Source: Oegoconia quadripuncta (Eukaryota > Arthropoda > Insecta > Lepidoptera > Autostichidae). From it: a stretch of DNA of 64,000 bases. The notes beneath the pieces were generated by a model. It was not told the DNA's origin, ran no database searches, and worked only from the letters and a program-made list of their open reading frames with translations. Position 1 is the stretch's first letter. Every line of letters starts with the position of its first letter. The position numbers were made by a program, and so were the translations under genes. Below, piece by piece: positions 1-10,870 of the stretch. The stretch spans positions 17,362,865-17,426,864 of the forward strand of contig OX438750.1 of assembly GCA_949316235.1 (NCBI GenBank), written 5' to 3'.

Positions 1-266
1 TGACCTCAATCACATCTGATGTTAAGTGAAGATGAGGTCGAAGGTGTAAGCTTAAAGACCCGGAAACCCCAACACATTTGGGGGACTGGCTATCTTATCT
101 CTGACAACCGGAACACATTTAGATAAGATGGTGGTAGCTAGCTATATTTTAAAATGCCCTACCACCAACCAAACCGAGTACTTAAACATGTAACCCGCTG
201 GGGATCGAACCCGCGACCTCCGAATCGTAAACCCAATGTTGTTTACATTGAGCCATGGAGGCGGTT
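1..266 (-). mobile_element. SINE-A copy, internally deleted, cut by window start
   Basis: Reverse-strand copy of the commonest repeat here. Reading the minus strand, it begins with a tRNA-like head (GTGGCTCAATG as A box, GGTTCGATCCC as B box) followed by the family body. The stretch around the central TGCCGCCAAGCAGCAATG motif is missing, and the 3' A-rich tail lies outside the window. SINEs are transcribed by RNA polymerase III from the head and moved by a partner LINE. Confidence 0.85.
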
Positions 267-606
267 TATACAGTTACAGTAGTTTATTCATACTCACATT
301 TACTATATTTGATTAAGTTACACACATATAATATGAGTTTTTCTTTTTTTTTTTTTTAATATAATTTGTGTTCCTTTCTATCAATATGTGATTTATTATT
401 ATTAAATCTGTATGTGAAAAGTTGTTAATTGCTTTCAGAAATTAATTTCACTGTGTACTTAGTTATAACAAGCTGTAAGTTTTCCAAACGAATAAAATAA
501 TTAATGTAATGAACGCCATAGGTTTAGCATGCTAAGGAATATCAGTGCAAATTTTTAGCTGCAGGCGACTGTACGTTCATTTCCGCAAATATAATTGAAT
601 TTATAG

Positions 607-769
607 CTACCGCTTCCGTGGCTCAATGCACGTAAACAACACAAGGTTTACAAAATGGAGAGCGCGGATTCGATTCCCATTTCTTATTTGGTGGGCATTA
701 CCTCACACAGCCAAAACCCAATAATGATAACAATAATTGCTGTTGCTCGGCAGATTTAGATAAGACTGG
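607..769. repeat. degenerate SINE-A fragments
   Basis: At 607-680 a diverged tRNA-like head can be read forward (CCGTGGCTCAATG, then GATTCGATTCCC). At about 741-768 a short piece of the SINE-A middle lies in reverse (CGGCAGATTTAGATAAGA). The two pieces have opposite orientation, so this is a rearranged remnant. Confidence 0.5.
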
Positions 770-1022
770 CTTTCCGCCCGCGGTTTCGCCTGCATGGAAT
801 AATTGCGCTGCGTGGAATAATACTTTATCGCAGATGTTTGATTTGTTTATCCCGCGGGAACTTAGTACTTTATAGGGATGAAAAAATATTCTATGTCTTA
901 ATCCATGGTATCTTCTATGAATATACTAAATTTCAACCAAAACCAAATCAGTTTCGACGTGATTGAGCAACAAACAAATAAATAAACGAACTCCAAACTT
1001 TCGTATTTATAATATTTAGAAT
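769..1022 (+). repeat. Rep-1 dispersed repeat
   Basis: Contains CTTTCCGCCCGCGGTTTCGCC at the start, TTATCCCGCGGGAAC in the middle and TTTCGTATTTATAATATT at the end. The same order recurs at 36135-36378 and, in reverse, at 35335-35578 and 57358-57585. No coding capacity. Such repeats are widespread in Lepidoptera; the parent element was not identified. Confidence 0.7.
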
Positions 1023-1030
1023 TTTATTAA

Positions 1031-1170
1031 ATAAGATAGAGGTAGTTGGCCAGGGGAACATTTAAAAATGCCATATACCAAAGAGAATATAATCACTACG
1101 TAATGCCCTACGACCAATCAAACCCGCAACCTTCGTTTTGAAAACTTTATGTACCTACATTGAGCCAAAA
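1031..1170 (-). repeat. degenerate SINE-A copy
   Basis: Matches the reverse SINE-A motifs AGATGGTGGTAGCTAGCCAGG and CCCTACCACCAACCAAACC with many changes, then keeps ACATTGAGCC from the head. An old copy. Confidence 0.6.
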
Positions 1171-1308
1171 GTTTGTTGTGATGTAATATTTTTCTTAGTA
1201 AACACCTAAGGATACATAAAGTTGCAAATTGTCCAAAAATATTAAAAGTAATCAATAATCATCATGCAAACGTAAGTACATCCAGACTTCTTTTTTTACC
1301 TACATAAA

Positions 1309-1652
1309 ACCGCCTCCGTGGCTCAATGTAAACAACATAAGGTTTACGAATTGGAGGTCGCGGGTTCGATCCCCAGCGGGGTACATGTTTAGTACTCGGT
1401 TTGGTTGGTGGCAGGCTGTGGTGGCAGGGCATTTTAAATGTCCGCCTGGCTAGCTACCACCATCTCATCTAAATCTGCCGCCAAACAGCAATGTTAATAG
1501 CATTGTTGCGTTCCGGTTGTCAGAATAAGATAACCAGTTCCCCGAATATTTGGGTATCCGGGTCAGTACACTTCCACCTTCGGCCTCATCTTCATTTATC
1601 ATCAGGTGTGATTGAGCTCAAGCGCTAACCGGTCGTGCATACAAAACAAAAA
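1309..1652 (+). mobile_element. SINE-A, full length
   Basis: A near-complete copy, about 344 bp. The tRNA-derived head carries GTGGCTCAATG (A box) and GGGTTCGATCCCC (B box). The body follows with TTGGTTGGTGG, GCTAGCTACCACCATCT, CCGCCAAACAGCAATG and CAGGTGTGATTGAG, and the end is GTGCATACAAAAC. It carries a small duplication (GTGGCAGG) within the second segment. No coding capacity. Confidence 0.9.
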
Positions 1653-1935
1653 ACTAGAGTGTATATGTATCTTTGGTTTACTTATATAATGCCTTTCAAA
1701 GCGGTTTTAATTAGCTGCCAACAAAATAAACTAATAGCATCAAATTGAGCGTACTCGTATAACGAAGTGGAGCAAATTCTAATATCTTATTCATTTACAA
1801 CTATTAGAAATGACTTAATATTCTATCTATATTATTATACAGGTTGACGAAATATAACTATAAATTTAAATATAATATCGTCGAGGATACAACCAACTGC
1901 GTTAAAAGAATCTATCTCAGCTCGGGGATGGGTTT

Positions 1936-2270
1936 TTAACCATGTTTGATGGAAATCGGTTAAGAGGGTTTATCCCATACGGCATTCCTTACAAACTTTG
2001 AAGTCCAAATTTTCCGAAATGAATAAACCGATTGCAATGAAACTTTCTACGTATAAGCATGATACATAAATGTAAAAAGTTTGAAAAAAAAACATTAATA
2101 TAATATGGAATATAAAATAACATATTTAATTTTTTCTGTTACTATGGAAAATTTAAAAACGCTCTAATTTATTTTCAAAACTGTTTTTTGTGAATGTTTG
2201 GTCGTGAAAGTTTGTATGGAATGCCGTGTGCGATAAACCCTCTTAACCGATTTCCATCAAACATGGTTAA
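1936..2270. repeat. inverted repeat with 64-bp arms
   Basis: Arms 1936-1999 and 2207-2270 are reverse complements with only three mismatches by eye, around a 207-base loop. The arms include CATGTTTGATGGAAATCGG and GGTTAAGAGGGTTTATC. It could be a foldback MITE or a local inverted duplication. A similar phrase, CCATGTTTGATGAAAATCGG, occurs once at about 6982, so the arm sequence is dispersed. Confidence 0.8.
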
Positions 2271-2580
2271 GAGCCGATGCCCGAACTTAATCAAAAAAAA
2301 AAATTTGAAACCCTCCACAGACTCATCTGAAAACCCTCGACAGACTCATCATATCATCAAAATTCAACAAAAAACTGGGTTAAAAGCTAAATAGCTTCAA
2401 AAAGGCTTAATAGACTTTTACAGAGATATTACAGTTTAGAACCTGTCCCCTCGTTTAAAACCGCACTCAAGTCAGACCACGCATTACTGACGTCCAGACA
2501 CACGCGCAACACCGTCAAACACAAGATTCCTAATTTTTCGTCGTGGCTTATAGAAATATCAAAGTAATATTGAAAATGTT
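2271..2580. other. no recognised feature
   Basis: A-rich sequence with a short direct repeat (CCACAGACTCATC and CGACAGACTCATC near 2317 and 2339). A 66-codon frame overlaps it but resembles no known protein and starts within the inverted repeat. Confidence 0.5.
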
Positions 2581-2596
2581 GTCAATTTGCAAATAC

Positions 2597-2955
2597 ATGC
2601 ATACATACATAATGTCACGCCTGTTTCCCGTAGGGGTATAGGCAGAGACCACAGACTTCCACTTGCTACGATCTTGACACACCTCTTCTGCTTCCTTCAC
2701 TCTCATAAGGTTGTTCATACATGCTCGTCGGTTTAGGGTACTCTTGACTTAGCCTTTCTTTAAGACGTCCCCGATTTGATCACGGTACGTTCGCCGTGGT
2801 CTTCCCCAAAGAGTAAAATAATACATAGGGAAGTCTTCCCTACCAACACTACCATCCACATTCGCTTTGTATATCTCTTTCGTAAGTCTTCTTTCATTCA
2901 TCCTCTCCACATGTCCAAACCATCTCAGCATACCTTTTTCAATCTTTGTCACTGC
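2597..2955 (-). mobile_element. 5'-truncated LINE 3' end with 16-bp target duplication
   Basis: The minus strand encodes the C-terminal tail of a non-LTR retrotransposon polyprotein: VTKIEKGMLRWFGHVERMN, then LTKEIYKANV, then GRPRRTYRDQIGDVLKKG, ending near 2749. This KIEKGMLRWFGHVERM type of tail is common in lepidopteran LINEs; I do not fix the clade. The non-coding end has a CATACATACAT tail. GTCAATTTGCAAATAC stands directly on both sides (2581-2596 and 2956-2971). That is the duplication expected from target-primed insertion and shows the insert is complete as it landed. It encodes no active enzyme. Confidence 0.85.
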
Positions 2956-3164
2956 GTCAATTTGCAAATACAGCCTGTATATCAAATAAGTACGTCGCGT
3001 CTTAGATTACTTGTGTCATAAAGAGTAAAAAGTTGCCAAATTGCCGTACGTAATAAGTAATATAACAAATATTCCGACCAGTAAAACATCTTTCTATTAC
3101 CTACCTCGGCGCGTAACAAGGCAGTGGCGAATTCAGTGGGGCGCACTGTCGTACAAAGCACAAT

Positions 3165-3755
3165 AAATAATATCCTTGGACATACACACGGCACCTGGCA
3201 TTTCCACACTAAGAAATAAAAAATAATAATTGTATTTGAAACCATTATTGCTTAGTTCAGTTAGAACTACATGAAGAGGTGTTGCCAAAAGGCATCCACT
3301 CAGCATAATGTCCCGAAATTGGACTCTCTAGAGTCTAGTGTCGCGACGCTGGGTATTCTGTGGACACCAGAGGACGGAGACTGGACAGTACAATACTGCA
3401 CAGTACATATACAAGTATCCAACAATAAAATTTCAAATTCTCGTAGTAATTTGCTAATAAAGTGGCACAATGGAAATTCAATGGATTTACGAAAGGACTA
3501 TTGGTTATACGCATGTCAATAAAAAAGAACGTAACCCTTGAATAACTAAGCAACTAGGCTTGTATTATGGATAACAGATGGTTGATACACAAATACATAT
3601 TTTTTTTTTGTAAATAAATACATATGTAAATGAAAAACGTCCATAACTCAGACTTCACATGTCCGTATTCATCATACAAACATGTGCCCCTAGCGGATTC
3701 GAACCCGCGACCTTTTTGTATAAGTTCTAACCACTACATCAAACAAGTCGTCCTT
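3165..3755 (-). mobile_element. SINE-C copy split by an insertion
   Basis: The 3' end (AATATCCTTGGACATACACAC, about 3168-3190, to CACACTAAG at 3213) and the remainder (CTAAGCAACTAGGCTTG from 3546 to the tRNA-like head ending about 3755) together match the copies at 12955-13213 and 13772-14016. In between lies foreign DNA (3214-3544). The head keeps a reverse B box, GGATTCGAACCCGCGACC. Confidence 0.7.
3214..3544. other. 331-bp insert within SINE-C
   Basis: Sequence of unknown family interrupting the SINE-C copy. ACTAAG flanks it at 3208-3213 and 3545-3550. One of these is native to the SINE, so the pair reads as a 6-bp target duplication. It contains no inverted repeats or coding region that I recognise; the two frames of 72 and 83 codons across it are probably chance. 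Confidence 0.5.
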
Positions 3756-3799
3756 ATCCATATCGTTTCATTTGAAGAACAGAGTTTCTTTATTCTTTA

Positions 3800-4450
3800 A
3801 GTGTTTTAGGGTTCCGTAGTCAACAAGGACCGCTTATAGTTTTGTCATATCTGTCTGTCTGTCCGCGGTTTAACTCAGAGCACAAAATAGAAGCGCGCCC
3901 ATTTACGTACTCTGTGGTCAGAGGCCCTTAGTACTAGAAAGCTGTAATTTGGCATGGGTATACATATAAATCACGCCGACAAATTGGTAAAATAATATAT
4001 AAAAAAAATAATATTTAGGGTAGGTACCGCTCCTACACGTAAAAAGGGCATGTCTTTTTTGTTTTCCTACCCCATCGTATGAGTATTACCGTATCGTTGG
4101 ATAGGTCGTCCAAAAATATTAGAGGTTATCTTAAACAGTTTTTTGAATCGGGATCCGTTTGCGATAAATTAATCTTTTAAGTGCTAATTTTAATTCGAGT
4201 CAAGAGTGATCCCTCTTCTCCAGCTTAACGGTTGGTTTTGGATACATGAAACAACTCAAGGCAATAGTACAAGTTAAAGGGCAAACTATGGCAGCTAAGT
4301 AATAGTCGATGAATATATAAAAAGTATTTTCCATTGATAATTATTTATCGAACAACAAAAAGCCCCCTTCTCTTAGTCTGTATTATGACGGACAAGTATG
4401 GAACCCTACATTACGCGGCCCGACACGCACTTGGCCGATATTTTTCTTAA
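3800..4450 (+). repeat. AGGGTTCCGTA-type dispersed repeat
   Basis: Begins TTTTAGGGTTCCGTAGTC and later has TGTCTGTCTGTCCGCGG. It ends with TATGGAACCCTACATT and GGCCCGACACGCACTTGGCCG. This beginning and end are those of a widespread lepidopteran non-coding repeat. A short copy of the end (AGCACTTGGCCGGTTTTTTT) lies at 39829-39848, directly before a SINE-A. Degraded, no coding capacity. Confidence 0.6.
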
Positions 4451-5491
4451 CTTAAATAGATGACTGGTCATAATTTGTGATTAGCAAGCTTCTGATGTGT
4501 TACAAGAACATAGTCTTTAAAGTGCACACTCCAAATAGATCCTGGAGCCGCCACTGTAACACGATCAGTTTAAAACTCGTCTTTATGTAACAATATTTTT
4601 TGTGTAATTAAGGTCGATATCAAGTAAAAGCAACACGCAAAGGACAAGGCTAAACTACTGCCCTTATATATAGAAATATCTCACTAGGTATTAAAATATT
4701 TAATCACTAATTATTACGTATTTATTATTCTCCTAGAACTTTCGTGAACTAATCAAAAAATTAAAAGATTTCGCGTGTATTTTTAATTTATTTGTTGTTT
4801 ATGTCTATAATATAAGGATAAAGAAGATTATGAACATGAACATAAGATAATGACGTTCGGTTTTACGAAAAAAGTGGACAATATATTGGATGGAATCATT
4901 AGAAATATAACGCTTGGTTATTAAAGGATAATTTATTGGTACAGTCAGGTTCAAAATTGCAGCCAAGAAAAATACTTTTAATTCTTGTGCAGATCGTAGA
5001 GCGTACTACATAATAATGGTACTCGATACTTGCGTTAAATACAAAGATTCTCGAGAATTTTTTTTTCGTTTGAACTTAGAATATGACTGCATTTATGAAC
5101 CTGACTGTACATACACGACATGGTCGTTTACGAGATCTATGGGATTATCCACATAACATCCACTATAAAATCGTAGGCACATTTAAAGAGTATATATCAC
5201 TTATTTGCTCAGTCAAGGTGACATTCCATGATATACTACTCGTATATAGTATAATATGTGTTCTATTGCATACACCAATGCCACAAGACAGAGCTTTTAT
5301 GGACCTATGGTTCATAAATAACTTAAATATGTATGTACACGTGTGTCAAAGTAAATATTAGCTCAATGTTAAGTAAATTATTATAGTTGCAGATATTTAT
5401 TTAGTATAATTTTTACTCAAGTTTTTTCACCTTCGGTAGAGCCTATACAAAAATTCGCAAAATATCGAATATCAGCGATTTGTCCTAGCTA
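4451..5491. other. unique AT-rich DNA, nothing recognised
   Basis: No repeat family, RNA gene or convincing exon seen. The 92-codon frame at 5083-5361 has no recognisable motif, and I take it as chance. Confidence 0.5.
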
Positions 5492-5743
5492 GGACATCGG
5501 TTTGGTTGGTGGTAGGGCATTTTAAATGACCGCCTGGCTAGCTACCACCATCTTATCTAAATCTGCCGCCAAGCAGCAATGTTAATAGCATTGTTGTGTT
5601 CCGGTTGTCGGAGATAAGATAGCCAGTCCCCCAAATGTGTTGGGGTTTCCGGGTCAGTACGCTTCCACCTTCGACCTAACCTTCACTTAACATCAGGTGT
5701 GATTGAGGTCAAATACCAACCCGTTAGGTATAAAAAAAAAATA
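5492..5743 (+). mobile_element. SINE-A, 5'-truncated
   Basis: Starts at CGGTTTGGTTGGTGGTAGGG, lacking the tRNA head, and runs to an A-run (AGGTATAAAAAAAAA). Loss of the 5' part is typical of incomplete target-primed reverse transcription. Confidence 0.85.
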
Positions 5744-6237
5744 GAGCTACAAGCATGGTCGATGAGGCATTAAAGTTCATTGCAAACTGCCATATTCAGA
5801 CAAATCGTAAGAAATCAGAATCTTCAAACGGCGAAAAATAATGCAAAACAAAAATTTTTAATAATGTGATTTGAAGTTATTATTAAGGTTCTTTTTAATC
5901 GAAGAAAATCTGAGTTAAGAAAACCTATTCAATATCTACATGACGTACTTCCTTGTGTAAGAAATGTATAGTTTCCCAATTCGTTTCACAATGGTGACAG
6001 TTGAACTAAAACTTAAATTCAGATGTGTTTCGAAATTCGATTCCCGCTGAGAATTTCCGTTGGAACTCGGATTTATATTGAGTTACGATCGTAAAATTAC
6101 TATTCCGTCGACGACCAATGCAATGCGACAAACTTGCTGCTTGCGCGAGCCCATTTACGTACAATCGCGCACAAATTTCGTTTCACTACGCAAATATCAT
6201 TAATTTTATTACATACGTAAAGTGGTCACACCCCAAA
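5744..6237. other. no recognised feature
   Basis: Apparently unique sequence without recognised repeat or coding region. Confidence 0.45.
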
Positions 6238-6345
6238 TACAGTTAGAGGTATCCCAAACGTTAGTGTTTGGGAGTTCCAAACATTAAAAGTTTAATACTA
6301 AAAACAATATGCATAGTTCACCTTACGAAACATACAGAACCATTT
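6238..6345 (+). repeat. Rep-2 repeat, 5' part
   Basis: Has GAGGTATCCCAAACGTTAG, GTTTGGGAGTTCCAAACATT and TTCACCTTACGAAACATACAG in the order seen at 18715 and 58098. A probable 3' part lies at 6690-6765 (AGAAATGCACACGTAGCAAG, GAGCCCATCGCCGTTAAAAC), so the copy seems split by about 350 bp. Confidence 0.6.
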
Positions 6346-6768
6346 TAAACCATTTATTTTAACAAAGAAAAAATAACCACAACCATATACAAGAAACCAA
6401 AACAGAAGTGACTATGACTAGCTAGGTAATACAATGAGTACGTGTGTGGTGGACAGTTTCAGTAAACACTGAGTGATATAAATCGCTCAGCACTTGTTGT
6501 CAGCCTGCCCTCGACATAAATATGTTACAATTATTATATCTTTGTATTGGGGGCTTGTTACGCAAGTTAAGCAATAACCACGGGATTGTAGATGTTAACA
6601 CAGTTTTTTTTAAAAGATAGATTATGTTGTGAAGTTTATTCATTATGTTCTAAAGTTCACGCTTTATAGGATAAGGATAAGCCTTATATTATTTAAACTC
6701 TGTAGAAATGCACACGTAGCAAGGTGTGAGCCCATCGCCGTTAAAACATGCAAATCTATAGATGATAA

Positions 6769-6824
6769 TATCAGGTGTGATTGAGGTCAAGTACCAACCC
6801 GTTGTGCATAAAAAAAAAAAATTT
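6769..6824 (+). mobile_element. SINE-A 3' tail
   Basis: Only the last 55 bases: CAGGTGTGATTGAGGTCAAG, CCAACCCGTTGTGCATAAAA and the A-run. An extreme 5' truncation. Confidence 0.75.
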
Positions 6825-6969
6825 TTAGTGGCAACTTCCTTAGTCGCCTTTTCGACACCCACGAGAAGATACTGTTTGGTTCTATTATTTTTACACGCCG
6901 AGACAACACAGCACTCCTTGAAGAAAAACGACGGATGTTATGTGTTTGACGGCGTTGTGTGTGTGTAGG

Positions 6970-9556
6970 ACAGATTTCAAGCCATGTTTGATGAAAATCG
7001 GATAAGCCGCTTCAAAGGTCAGCTTTTAGTGCGTATTTCAATGATATCATAATCTTTCGAGGGCCGTCTAAATTTTCAATGTTTTGATATTTAAGATTAA
7101 ACCCGGAGCTAGGTGCTTAGCATTGTTTGTTGGAAATTGGTTAAACCGTTCTAAAGATACTTAGCTTATAACATAGTTTTTTTGGTCTAGATGATATAAT
7201 AATAAATAATTTATCTTCTAATTTAGAAAACCGATTTTCAATTTATAGTTGTGTTAGCTGTTGACGTTTTATATGTCAACCAATTAAGTGTCGGAAGCGT
7301 CAGCTTGCACTTTAAACAATTGTTATAAAGTCGACATTAGAATAAGCTATTTTAATAGCCACAAGATGTGATGTGCGAGTCCTGTCACTGATGTTTATCA
7401 GGGTCGAATCATCAATATTGTCACTGTTATCGACTGTGTGTATCTTTGCTGCGAATTTGACGGTTATTCGTTGTAAAAAAAATACTATTGTTATATTTCT
7501 TTAACGGTCACAGTATGAAGAAAGTATAATCTTTTGCATGACAGCTTTGGTGCTTTCATAGTTCCTATCACAGTCGGCATATTTACAATTGCATCTAATT
7601 ACAAATCGATTTTATAATAAAACTCTGTTATTTCTTCAATATAGGACACAACAATATCACTTATTGAAAACATGTATTTTCGAAAGTATTGCTTTTTATG
7701 ATGTCATGCTTCGGAAGAAACTGCGGCAAGAAACCCCATATCAGCATTTATCTTTTTAGATGTCTAATTTCACAACATACTGGTTGTTGCAAAACAAGAA
7801 CAAGTTAACATTTACTACACAAATTCATAGCTCTGATTGTACTTGTAGATGATTTCAAACATTATACCTAAGTCTTGCTAGTTACAAATAAGAAATATCC
7901 AGAAATACCTATTCTAAATTTGTAGATTTTGCCTAATTGAAGTATCATCTATCACTCCATCGTCAGGTAGACCATTGTTGGGCCAACAAAAAAGTTTTCA
8001 TACACGAGGTCTCTATTATTTTACCATATTTGACTAAAGTGCTCAAATTACATTTCACATAATAAATTCCAACTGAAAGTTTCTAATTTTCTTATCATTA
8101 GCACGTTATAACTGGACAATGGTATCAATTCTAATGCGACTTCATTTTTCATTTCACCACGCATTTCACTAAGGCATAGCACGCACGGGTGTCTCTTGTC
8201 GCGATAACTTATGACGACTGTTTGATCATTGACCGTTTGACTATGCAATGTGGTTTTTAGCTTTTTAGTAAAGAAGTAATGAAGTAAAAATTACCAAATG
8301 TCGCCGTGACAAAATTACCTGTCCGCGTTATGGCACGTCGAATCGTATAGTATTAAGAACCTCACTTGGCTAAAGACCGAGTCCAGTTTTAACATCAATG
8401 CGTAAATCATTCACTTTGTATTAATTACGTGACCATGTGTTTCAAAAACACGATTCCTTGGAAGGTTTTCGATAGAAAAAAATCCAAAGTTACGTCTGAA
8501 AGTACAAATAAAACATTACGTAGACATTTTCGGTAGAATTTTTTTTTTTGAGTGATAATTAAACCAAATACGATCTATTGATTACATGTTTTACATTCTC
8601 GTAATATATATTAGTTGTGAAATAAAAAGGAAATATCTAAGAATTTGCGTGCACGTGAAATTGAATGAGCGATATCGACTAATGCAAATATGCACGCGAT
8701 GGAGCAGTATGAAGCTATGACGACCTTTCGGCCCTGAACCAAAAGTAACAAAACAACCATATTACTAGGGTAGCGCTTAATATTACGTAGCTCAATATGA
8801 TCGGCTTCCATGGCTCAATGTAAACATTATAACGAACATTTCTTTATACAAATTGTCATTAATTAATAGTAAAGTTAAATCGAACAAAACTAACACTCCA
8901 TTTGATGTTTAGTAAAATGTTAGGTAGAAGAATAGTTTCATTATAATTTAGTTGTGAATCGTTCTACTCTTGTGAAGGACGCTTCTACGCGACTGTCCGT
9001 TCAGAAACCGGTATGGTAATGGTGGTATTCTTGCCCTCGTACTCGTATGTTTACCAACACGTGGCAGTACGACCTTCAAGGACGCCCTTTTCGCATGAAC
9101 CTCTATTTCTGAGTACTTATGAGGCTTTAGTGCCTACGTTACACGCATTTGTTTGTTTGCAATTTGTTTAATGGGGTTTAGTTAATGTCAGTTTACTCTA
9201 TAGATGGTTGCTGTTTGACCTCAATTAAGTATGAGTAATGGTGAGCTGAAAAAGGAAGCGTATCTATTCAGAAAACACAAGTTACTGAGAAGATTGGCGT
9301 GTTATTTCCAACAGCTATATAAGTAGGTGATATGGCGATTAGCTAAGACATTACAAGAACATCTTATTTAGGTGATAGTATCGAAAGTGAACAAAATGTC
9401 TTAAAATCGGAGAAACTACACACCAAGGTGATGTTCTAAAGTATATTGAGTATAAGGTAAAGAGACTTAGGGATGGATTTCCATTTATCAAAGAACATAT
9501 AATTGCGAATTCGTGTAGAGTGAAAAATACAAAGAAATATGTTTTGTTTAGATTAC
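6970..9556. other. largely unique DNA
   Basis: Mostly unassigned. About 6907-6968 (AACGACGGATGTTATGTGTT, GACGGCGTTGTGTGTGTG) belongs to a dispersed motif also at 26636-26740, 58430-58500 and 62940-63016. About 8804-8830 resembles a SINE-A head (CGGCTTCCATGGCTCAATG). 7235-7450 is unique with many homeodomain-like ATTA/TAAT cores. No exon supported. Confidence 0.4.
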
Positions 9557-9638
9557 GCTACCACCTTCGGCCTCATCTTCACTTAACATCAGGTGTGATT
9601 GAGGTCAAGTGCTAACCCGTAGTGGATAAAAAAAAACT
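9557..9638 (+). mobile_element. SINE-A 3' tail
   Basis: Starts at ACCACCTTCGGCCTCATC and ends in an A-run after CTAACCCGTAGTGGAT. The 5' three quarters are missing. Confidence 0.75.
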
Positions 9639-10010
9639 AAAGAAAACCAAGCAAGTTTGCAAGAATATGTACGATGAACATGAGAGAATGCGTAATACAA
9701 TAGAAATCTATTATATTCTTTATTGCACCTAAAAATTATTTATAACAGAGTACAAACAAAAGTGGACTTACCTCTTTAAGAGATCTCTTCCAGACCACCT
9801 GAGTATTGAAGTTACTATCTAAAATATAGTATAGTAAGTATAGCGGTGACTGACTGACTACATACTGGTAGACATACTGACTGACCGAAAAATACCCTAC
9901 TTTTATTTCCAATAGATTTAAATTGACATTCAACAAATGATATCATGTATATTACGTTGAAATAAATGCGTGAAGTTTGAAGTTTTGAAGTTTGATAGTA
10001 TAGTAATTAA
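9639..10010. other. unique DNA with possible LINE tail
   Basis: About 9714-9800 (TATTCTTTATTGCACC, CTCTTTAAGAGATCTCTTCC) resembles, in reverse, the 3' UTR seen at 29245-29400. Otherwise nothing recognised. Confidence 0.35.
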
Positions 10011-10479
10011 TAAATAAATATTTCGGACACTAACACCAATCATCTGGTCCCAAACTAAGTAAGCTTGGTTGGTGGTAGGGCATTTCAAATGTCCGCCTGG
10101 CTAGCTACCACCATGTTATCTAAATCTGCCGCCAAGCAGCAATGTTAATAGCATTGTTGTGTTTCTGTTGTCAGAGATAAGATAGCCAGTCCCCCAAATG
10201 TGTTGGGGTTTCAGGGTCAGTACGCTTCCACCTTCGACCTCATTTTCGCTTAACATCAGGTGTGATTGAGGTCAAGTACGAACCCGTGATGCATAAAAAA
10301 AAGCTTGTACTATGGATACTAGATAATGGATAAACATATATGAATATTTATATTAACATCCATGACTCGGGAATAAATGTTCGTATTCATCACACAAAGA
10401 TTCACCCCTCGCGGGATTCGAACCCCCAACCGTTGGTTTCGCTGACAGGGTCACTATCTACAACACCAATCGGTCGTCG
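10011..10479 (-). mobile_element. SINE-B, interrupted by SINE-A
   Basis: Reverse copy whose intact counterpart is at 55144-55360. The 3' part (GGACACTAACACCAATC, TCTGGTCCCAAACTAAG) precedes the SINE-A insert. The rest follows: CTTGTACTATGGATAC, the reverse B box CGGGATTCGAACCCCCAACC, and the head end ACACCAATCGGTCG. tRNA-derived, non-coding. Confidence 0.85.
10068..10300 (+). mobile_element. SINE-A nested in SINE-B, target duplication AAGCTTG
   Basis: 5'-truncated copy beginning GTTGGTGGTAGGGC and ending ATGCATAAAAAA. AAGCTTG stands on both sides (10061-10067 and 10301-10307), and the uninterrupted SINE-B at 27868-28031 shows the site before insertion (CAAAGCTTGTAC). SINE-A was therefore still moving after this SINE-B had settled. 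Confidence 0.9.
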
Positions 10480-10699
10480 AGATAAGGCATATTCCTTCAT
10501 CTAGACTTGTATGTATTGCAGCCTATCTTTCTACAAAGCTTTGTCTCAGATCTTTCTCTGAACAACAAAATGTCTGTATTATTTAAGTGGATACCTATTT
10601 TGGCTGCATGAGAAGTAACTATTTGATGCAATTTAATGTAATGTAAGCTGTCGTTATCCCAAATAATATATTAAAATAACTATTTCTATATGTAAAAAC

Positions 10700-10870
10700 C
10701 AAACAACCCGACAGCATATTTTTTATTTTGCGGGCGCCATGTTGGATTTTTTCCAATAAAATCTATCCTATGCCACTCTAGAGATTAACACGAATCGAAA
10801 AACACCTTGCACTTCGAAAGCGGTCGGGCCTTTAGGCTACAGAATGTAACATAGAAAATACATACATACA
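10700..10870 (+). repeat. Rep-3 dispersed repeat
   Basis: CCCGACAGCATATTTT, TGCACTTCGAAAGCGGTCGGGCC and TTTAGGCTAC match the order at 42218-42385 (CACGACAGCATATG, TGCACTTCGAAATCGGTC, TTTAGGCTACACGATG). Family not identified; non-coding. Confidence 0.6.

Noticed and set aside
1309..1400. tRNA gene candidates with A and B boxes (also at 11672, 40688, 55144)
   Set aside because: Each is the head of a SINE followed by the family body; cloverleaf pairing is poor and copies share the same downstream sequence.
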